The position numbers and the translations under genes are program-made. The notes beneath the pieces were generated by a model. That model was not told the DNA's origin. It saw nothing but the letters and a program-made list of their open reading frames with translations, and did no database searches. A stretch of DNA of 64,000 nt from Candidatus Binatia bacterium. GTDB taxonomy: Bacteria; Desulfobacterota; Binatia; UBA1149; CAITLU01. This document shows, piece by piece, positions 60,170-64,000 of this stretch. Numbering within the stretch: position 1 is the stretch's first letter; every line of letters starts with the position of its first letter. The stretch spans positions 164,868-228,867 of the forward strand of contig DASXOZ010000070.1 of the NCBI GenBank assembly GCA_036493895.1. Reading direction: 5' to 3'.

Positions 60170-60370
60170 GCGAGCGCGTGGTGTGCCAATATTGCGCCGA
60201 ACGCTACGCAGCCTCTCGATAGAAACTTTCGGCGCACCACCGCGCCGGTCGCGGGACGCGACCCGGCCGGACTTCCCGCGCTCGGGAGCGGGCTCGAGTC
60301 CGTTACCAGCAAGATCCCGTTGATCGTATTCCTTCGGCCGCGCCCGCCACTTTGCAATCCAGCGATCAGC

Positions 60371-62749
60371 TCACGGTATGCATTCCGACTGCCCGCCGTT
60401 ATCGATCAGTGAGTAGCCGGAGTCGCAGTAGGCGCACTGCGAGTTCAAGGCGTTCGTGCAGGTGACCACGCTCGCACAATGGTCGACGGTCGTGCACGAC
60501 GGGCAACTACTCGGCAGCCCCGGCCCCGCCGCGAGATAATGACCGAGCTGGCAGGTGGCGCACAGGGAGTTCGTCGAAGTGGTGCAGGAACTTACCGAGA
60601 GGCACCAGGCAATAGCCGAGCAGGTCGGGCAGGTATCGGTGGTCAGCCCTCTGTCGAGATAGCGACCCGCCTGGCAAAGCGGACATCGCGAGTTGCTCGC
60701 GCTGCTGCACGTGGGCTGGGCCTCGCAACCGCTGATGGACGTACAGGCCACACAAGCCGATGCGCCGCCGGACGAGTCGAGATAGTATCCGATTTGGCAC
60801 TGCGAACATTTCGAGTCCGAAGCCGTCGTGCAGTCGATGCTGGAGACGCAGTGGTCTACGCCCGTGCACTCCTGGCACACGTCGCTCGCACCCGAGGAAT
60901 CCTTCCAGAACCCCGATTCGCAAGTCGGGCACCTCGAGTCGGAAGCGCTGTCGCAGGTTGCCTGCGCCGCGCAGTTCTCGACATCCGTGCATGCGACGCA
61001 CACGCTATGGCCGGAAACCTGGGCCGGGTAGTACCCATCCTCGCAGGCCGAGCACTGCGAGTCGCCGGCCGTCGTGCAGGTGATGGGCGTCTGGCAGAAA
61101 TCAACCGGCGTGCACGCGTCGCAATGGTCGGACGCGCCGCTGGAATCTCTCCAATAGCCGGCGTCGCACGTCGAGCACCGCGAATCGGTCGCGCTCGAAC
61201 ACGTCTCCATCCCCACGCAGTTCGCGACGTCCGTACAGGGAACGCAGGTTCCGCCGGACGGGAAGTAGCCCGGGTCGCACCCCGTACACTGCGAGTCCAG
61301 CGCGTTGGTGCACGTCTCACTCGCACAGTGATTGACAGGTGTGCACGACGGACAGGCGTCGGCCGGGCCGGACTCGTCGAGGTAGCGACCCGCCTGACAC
61401 GATGCGCACTGCGAGTTGGATGGATCGGTACAGACAGCAGTCGTGGCGCAACCCACGATGGACGTGCACGTCGGGCAGCGATCCGCCATTCCGGACTGGT
61501 CGAGATAGCGACCGGACTGGCAACTGGTGCACTGGGAGTCGGTCGCAGTCGTACAGGAGGTTGGCGAGACGCAGCCGGGAATCCCCGTACAGGCCGGACA
61601 AGACGATGCGCCGCCGGACGACGTGAGATAGTACCCGGTTTCGCACTGCGCACAGTTCGAGTCCGAGGCCGTCGTGCAATCGATGGCGGAGACGCAGTGA
61701 TTCACGCCGGTGCACTCCGGGCACGCGTCGCTCGCACCCGAGGAATCCTTCCAGAATCCCGGATCGCAGCTTGGACACCTCGAATCGGCAGCACCGCTGC
61801 AGCTTTCCTGCGCCGCGCAATGAACGACGTCTGCGCAAGGAACGCACGACCCGCCGGACGCGAAGTAGCCGGAGGTGCACTCGATCGTCGTCGTGGTCGT
61901 CGTCGTCGTAGTCGTCGGCGCGCTGCAGCTCGCATTGAGGACACCATCGTCGAATGCATCGCAATCGGCGTCCAGGAGATCGACGGCGCGAAGCGAGAGG
62001 CACACACGGCAGTTCACTCTTGCGTGAATACAATCAGCCAGCGGCTCACCGCCAAGTCCGCTGCACCCGCCGGGGAACGCACCCGAGGTCACACCACCGG
62101 CATCGCATCCAGCGCCAATGGCCGTGGCCAGCCTGGTGGCGAGCTTGCCCAGTTTGCCGTCCGGCGCGCTCTCGGCCGCAATCGAGTGGTGCGCCGTGAC
62201 ATCGCTGATACAGCGAACGATGTCGGCAGCCGTCGCTGCCGTGCCGAGCACCGTCTTCTCGCACGAGACAAACGATTTGCGCTCGCCATCGGCAAGTTTC
62301 TCCGCCTGCACGAGCACGTTCATCTGACACTTGCACTGGGCCTTGTGGACGCTGCAATCGGGAAGAGCAGCATCGAGATTGCCGCCGAACACGTCACGGA
62401 GCATCTCGATCTCGCCCATTTGCGACGCCGAGTTGGTCGCATCGGGTCCCGAGTACCCGAATGCGGGAGTCGGCGAAGTGCAGAACTTGAGATCGTCCGC
62501 CGTCGTGTCGGCTTGTTTTGACGACACTTTCCCGCCCGCGTCGGCCGTGAGGCAGGACTGTGCAGTGCCAGGGAGCTTTCCCGCCTGGGCCGCCACGACG
62601 CACGCCAACTGATCCTTGCCCTGCGCGAGCGCCACCGCCGCGCCCGACCTGTTCATTGCGGCGACACACGATTGCTGGGTTGTAGTGAGCTGTGCCTCAG
62701 CTGAAGCGGCCAGCGACAGCTGCAGCAAAACCATCGCGACTCGCTTCAC
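60371..62749 (-). CDS. Large secreted protein with TNFR/furin-like Cys repeats
   Basis: Exported protein of 792 residues. Signal peptide (MKRVAMVLLQLSLAASAEA), an N-terminal Cys-containing helical domain (about 20-280), a poly-Thr linker, then about 12 units of 37-41 residues and a partial thirteenth. Each unit follows G-(Y/F)-x-x-x-x-S-G-x-x-x-x-C-x-x-C-x-x-(V/I)-x-x-C-x-x-x-x-x-C-x-x-A-x-(D/N)-S-x-C-x-x-C, like eukaryotic growth-factor-receptor/TNFR disulfide modules. Units 2-4 and 9-11 are near-duplicates (GFWKDSSGASD then CTGVNHCVS or CTGVDHCVS), showing higher-order duplication. Extracellular or surface structural/adhesive role is inferred. Confidence 0.88.
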   Translation of the reverse strand: MKRVAMVLLQLSLAASAEAQLTTTQQSCVAAMNRSGAAVALAQGKDQLACVVAAQAGKLPGTAQSCLTADAGGKVSSKQADTTADDLKFCTSPTPAFGYSGPDATNSASQMGEIEMLRDVFGGNLDAALPDCSVHKAQCKCQMNVLVQAEKLADGERKSFVSCEKTVLGTAATAADIVRCISDVTAHHSIAAESAPDGKLGKLATRLATAIGAGCDAGGVTSGAFPGGCSGLGGEPLADCIHARVNCRVCLSLRAVDLLDADCDAFDDGVLNASCSAPTTTTTTTTTTIECTSGYFASGGSCVPCADVVHCAAQESCSGAADSRCPSCDPGFWKDSSGASDACPECTGVNHCVSAIDCTTASDSNCAQCETGYYLTSSGGASSCPACTGIPGCVSPTSCTTATDSQCTSCQSGRYLDQSGMADRCPTCTSIVGCATTAVCTDPSNSQCASCQAGRYLDESGPADACPSCTPVNHCASETCTNALDSQCTGCDPGYFPSGGTCVPCTDVANCVGMETCSSATDSRCSTCDAGYWRDSSGASDHCDACTPVDFCQTPITCTTAGDSQCSACEDGYYPAQVSGHSVCVACTDVENCAAQATCDSASDSRCPTCESGFWKDSSGASDVCQECTGVDHCVSSIDCTTASDSKCSQCQIGYYLDSSGGASACVACTSISGCEAQPTCSSASNSRCPLCQAGRYLDRGLTTDTCPTCSAIAWCLSVSSCTTSTNSLCATCQLGHYLAAGPGLPSSCPSCTTVDHCASVVTCTNALNSQCAYCDSGYSLIDNGGQSECIP

Positions 62750-63171
62750 GAAACACCCCCCGTCCGCGGCTTCCCCGGTGTCGCAAAGCCGATGGCAACG
62801 AGCCTTATCAACACGTCAGGTTCAATTCTGTCAATACCTGATTGAGCGTCGCTCTACCTCGCGCTGCTCGCCGCCACGCAGATGGGCCTGCGTGCCGGAG
62901 GAAGGCCGGAACACCGCGATAGACGGGCCGCTTGTCAGGCCGTCGCGGATGTTCGGGATGATCCCAGTCGGGGGGAGTCAGCACCTTTCCGGAGCCAGGG
63001 GCTTCGGTGAAAGCGTTGCGGCCGCCAGCCCGCCAAGCGGAGTTCCGACGGCTGCATCGCGCGGTTTTCGTGCGCGCCAAGCTCGAATGCGCGGCGTCCG
63101 TTCCGGCCAATCGACGAAAACCCCGACCTCCGGACTCTTTGCGCTGCCGCATCCTCGACGACGGGGCAACT
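62750..63171. other. Gap before the DUF6496 gene
   Basis: 422 bp without a supported gene. It contains the upstream region of the Cys-repeat gene and no recognised coding, RNA or mobile element. Open frames on both strands lack initiation signals and similarity. Confidence 0.4.
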
Positions 63172-63627
63172 TCAGCCTTTCGACTTTTTCCTCGTACGCG
63201 CCGCCTTGCGGGCTGCCGCAGAACGGTCGCTCTTGCTCCGCGAGGCCGCTGCCGATTTCGCCTGCTTCGATAGCGCCGCCGCGGAGGCGGTCTTTCGCGG
63301 CTCGCGCTGAAGAGCTTTGGTAACCGCACGGGCACGCTTCGGTGAGGCGCTCTTGCCGGCCGCCTTCTGGCCCTTCTCCACATCGCGCTCGGCGTGCTCA
63401 CGAGTGTCTTCCGAGGCTTCACCTGCTTGCGGAGCCGGCAATTTCACTCCCGCGCGCCGCGCTTTCGAAAGGCCGATCGCAATGGCCTGCTTCGCGGATC
63501 GCGCGCCGTGTTTGCCTTCGCGCACATGATGGATTTCCTCGCGTACGAATTCGCCGGCCTGCGTTGACGGGGACTTGCCGCTGGCCTTGTCTTTTCGTGC
63601 GCGCTCGATTGTCTTTTTTTCGGGCAC
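63172..63627 (-). CDS. DUF6496 basic protein
   Basis: Protein of 151 residues, starting at a GTG with AGGAGG about 8 bp upstream. The N-terminal part (PEKKTIERARKDKASG, AGEFVREEIHHVREGKHGAR, SAKQAIAIGLSKARRAG) matches the DUF6496 family; the C-terminal 80 residues are Lys/Ala/Arg-rich, like histone-H1 tails. Probably binds nucleic acid, though no role is established for the family. Confidence 0.85.
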   Translation of the reverse strand: MPEKKTIERARKDKASGKSPSTQAGEFVREEIHHVREGKHGARSAKQAIAIGLSKARRAGVKLPAPQAGEASEDTREHAERDVEKGQKAAGKSASPKRARAVTKALQREPRKTASAAALSKQAKSAAASRSKSDRSAAARKAARTRKKSKG

Positions 63628-63654
63628 GGCTGTGACCTCCTGTAACGTCACGCC

Positions 63655-63684
63655 TGTGTCAGCCCGCGAAGGCGGGCTGACACA
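63655..63684. repeat. Long hairpin before the DUF6496 gene
   Basis: TGTGTCAGCCCGC (63655-63667), loop GAAG, GCGGGCTGACACA (63672-63684): a perfect 13-bp stem. On the plus strand it is followed 10 bases later by a run of five T. It lies between a minus-strand gene and an open edge frame, so it may be a terminator of something to the right or a REP-like element. Confidence 0.6.
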
Positions 63685-63711
63685 CTTCGCAAAATTTTTG
63701 TCTGGTTGCGG

Positions 63712-64000
63712 TCACCACAGATCCCGCCTCGATTGTGCGACGAAACGTGAGCGGCTTTGTTCGCGGCGCGTGAATTCTCTGAATCGGGACGTTCCCTCTC
63801 CTTGGGGAACGACGCGATTGCGCGCTGGTGGCAGCATGCAACCTTCCGCAACCAGCGCGCTCGCGAGCATCACCTGGTCGATGTCCTGATGGTCGCGCCA
63901 GGTGCGCTGGCGCCGGTGCTCCGCATCGAGCCGGAACGGGACGATCTTGTCGGAAAGTGATGCGTACGCGGACAAAGCAGCCGCACGTTCACAAAACTCC
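63712..64000 (-). CDS. Edge frame, partial, unknown
   Basis: A minus-strand frame without stops runs from the right edge to a TGA at 63712 (about 96 codons visible), including EFCERAAALSAYASLSDKIV and RQRTWRDHQDIDQVMLASAL. It could be the C-terminus of a gene starting beyond the window, or a chance frame. No family is recognised. Confidence 0.25.
   Translation of the reverse strand, partial: EFCERAAALSAYASLSDKIVPFRLDAEHRRQRTWRDHQDIDQVMLASALVAEGCMLPPARNRVVPQGEGTSRFREFTRREQSRSRFVAQSRRDLW

Noticed and set aside
63655-63684. Terminator of the DUF6496 gene
   Set aside because: The hairpin lies upstream of that gene on its own strand, and no T-tract follows it in that direction.

Overview
The window is dense, high-G+C Gram-negative bacterial chromosome with about 57 protein-coding genes, one initiator tRNA and no insertion sequence, prophage or CRISPR array that I can see. 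Most genes lie on the minus strand in tightly overlapping operons. The mix of housekeeping operons, acyl-CoA and P450 catabolic genes, a DUF1329 protein, and secreted Cys-rich proteins with dockerin-like calcium repeats suggests a soil or sediment 'deltaproteobacteria-like' lineage. Candidatus Binatota/Desulfobacterota_B is my best guess and Myxococcota the main alternative; this is inference from gene content and not a phylogeny.

Layout. 0.3-7 kb: acyl-CoA ligase; RNase H with a C-terminal viroplasmin domain, coupled to a CbpM/CbpA chaperone pair; MFS transporter and ilvD. 7-9.4 kb: ABM monooxygenase, class I DAHP synthase preceded by an apparent transcription attenuator with an aromatic-codon leader peptide, and sufT. 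9.5-16.5 kb: moaA, a cytochrome P450 and three acyl-CoA dehydrogenases. 16.6-23.4 kb: a secreted FGE-like protein, a HEAT-like repeat protein, a TetR regulator coupled to an Fe-S/SCP2 fusion with a palindromic operator, and DUF1329. 23.6-46.7 kb: housekeeping core, with initiator tRNA, rluB-scpB-scpA-trpS-M50 protease, xerD, glnD, amiC, mutS coupled to a vWA/AAA+ ATPase pair, then hisC-tyrA-aroA-cmk-rpsA-ihfB-HIT-lapA. 46.9-64 kb: accessory region with dockerin-like secreted proteins, cstA with a YbdD-like partner, an APH-fold kinase, vapBC, a peptidoglycan-recycling cluster (murQ, amino-sugar kinase, a nagA with its catalytic core deleted, a dipeptide epimerase-like enzyme), a beta-helix protein, a large TNFR/furin-like Cys-repeat protein and DUF6496.

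How it fits together. Aromatic amino acid synthesis is present both as the attenuated DAHP synthase and as the hisC-tyrA-aroA block inside the cmk-rpsA operon. The acyl-CoA ligase, P450, three acyl-CoA dehydrogenases and SCP2 fusion would suit oxidation of a bulky lipid or terpenoid/steroid-like substrate. The most notable finding is the DAHP synthase leader (8689-8865): promoter, 24-codon peptide with an F-V-V-W-Y-F-I-F core, a 9-nt antiterminator match, and a 13-bp terminator with a U-rich tail. A recurring feature is a -10 box 7-9 bp before the start codon, suggesting several leaderless mRNAs.
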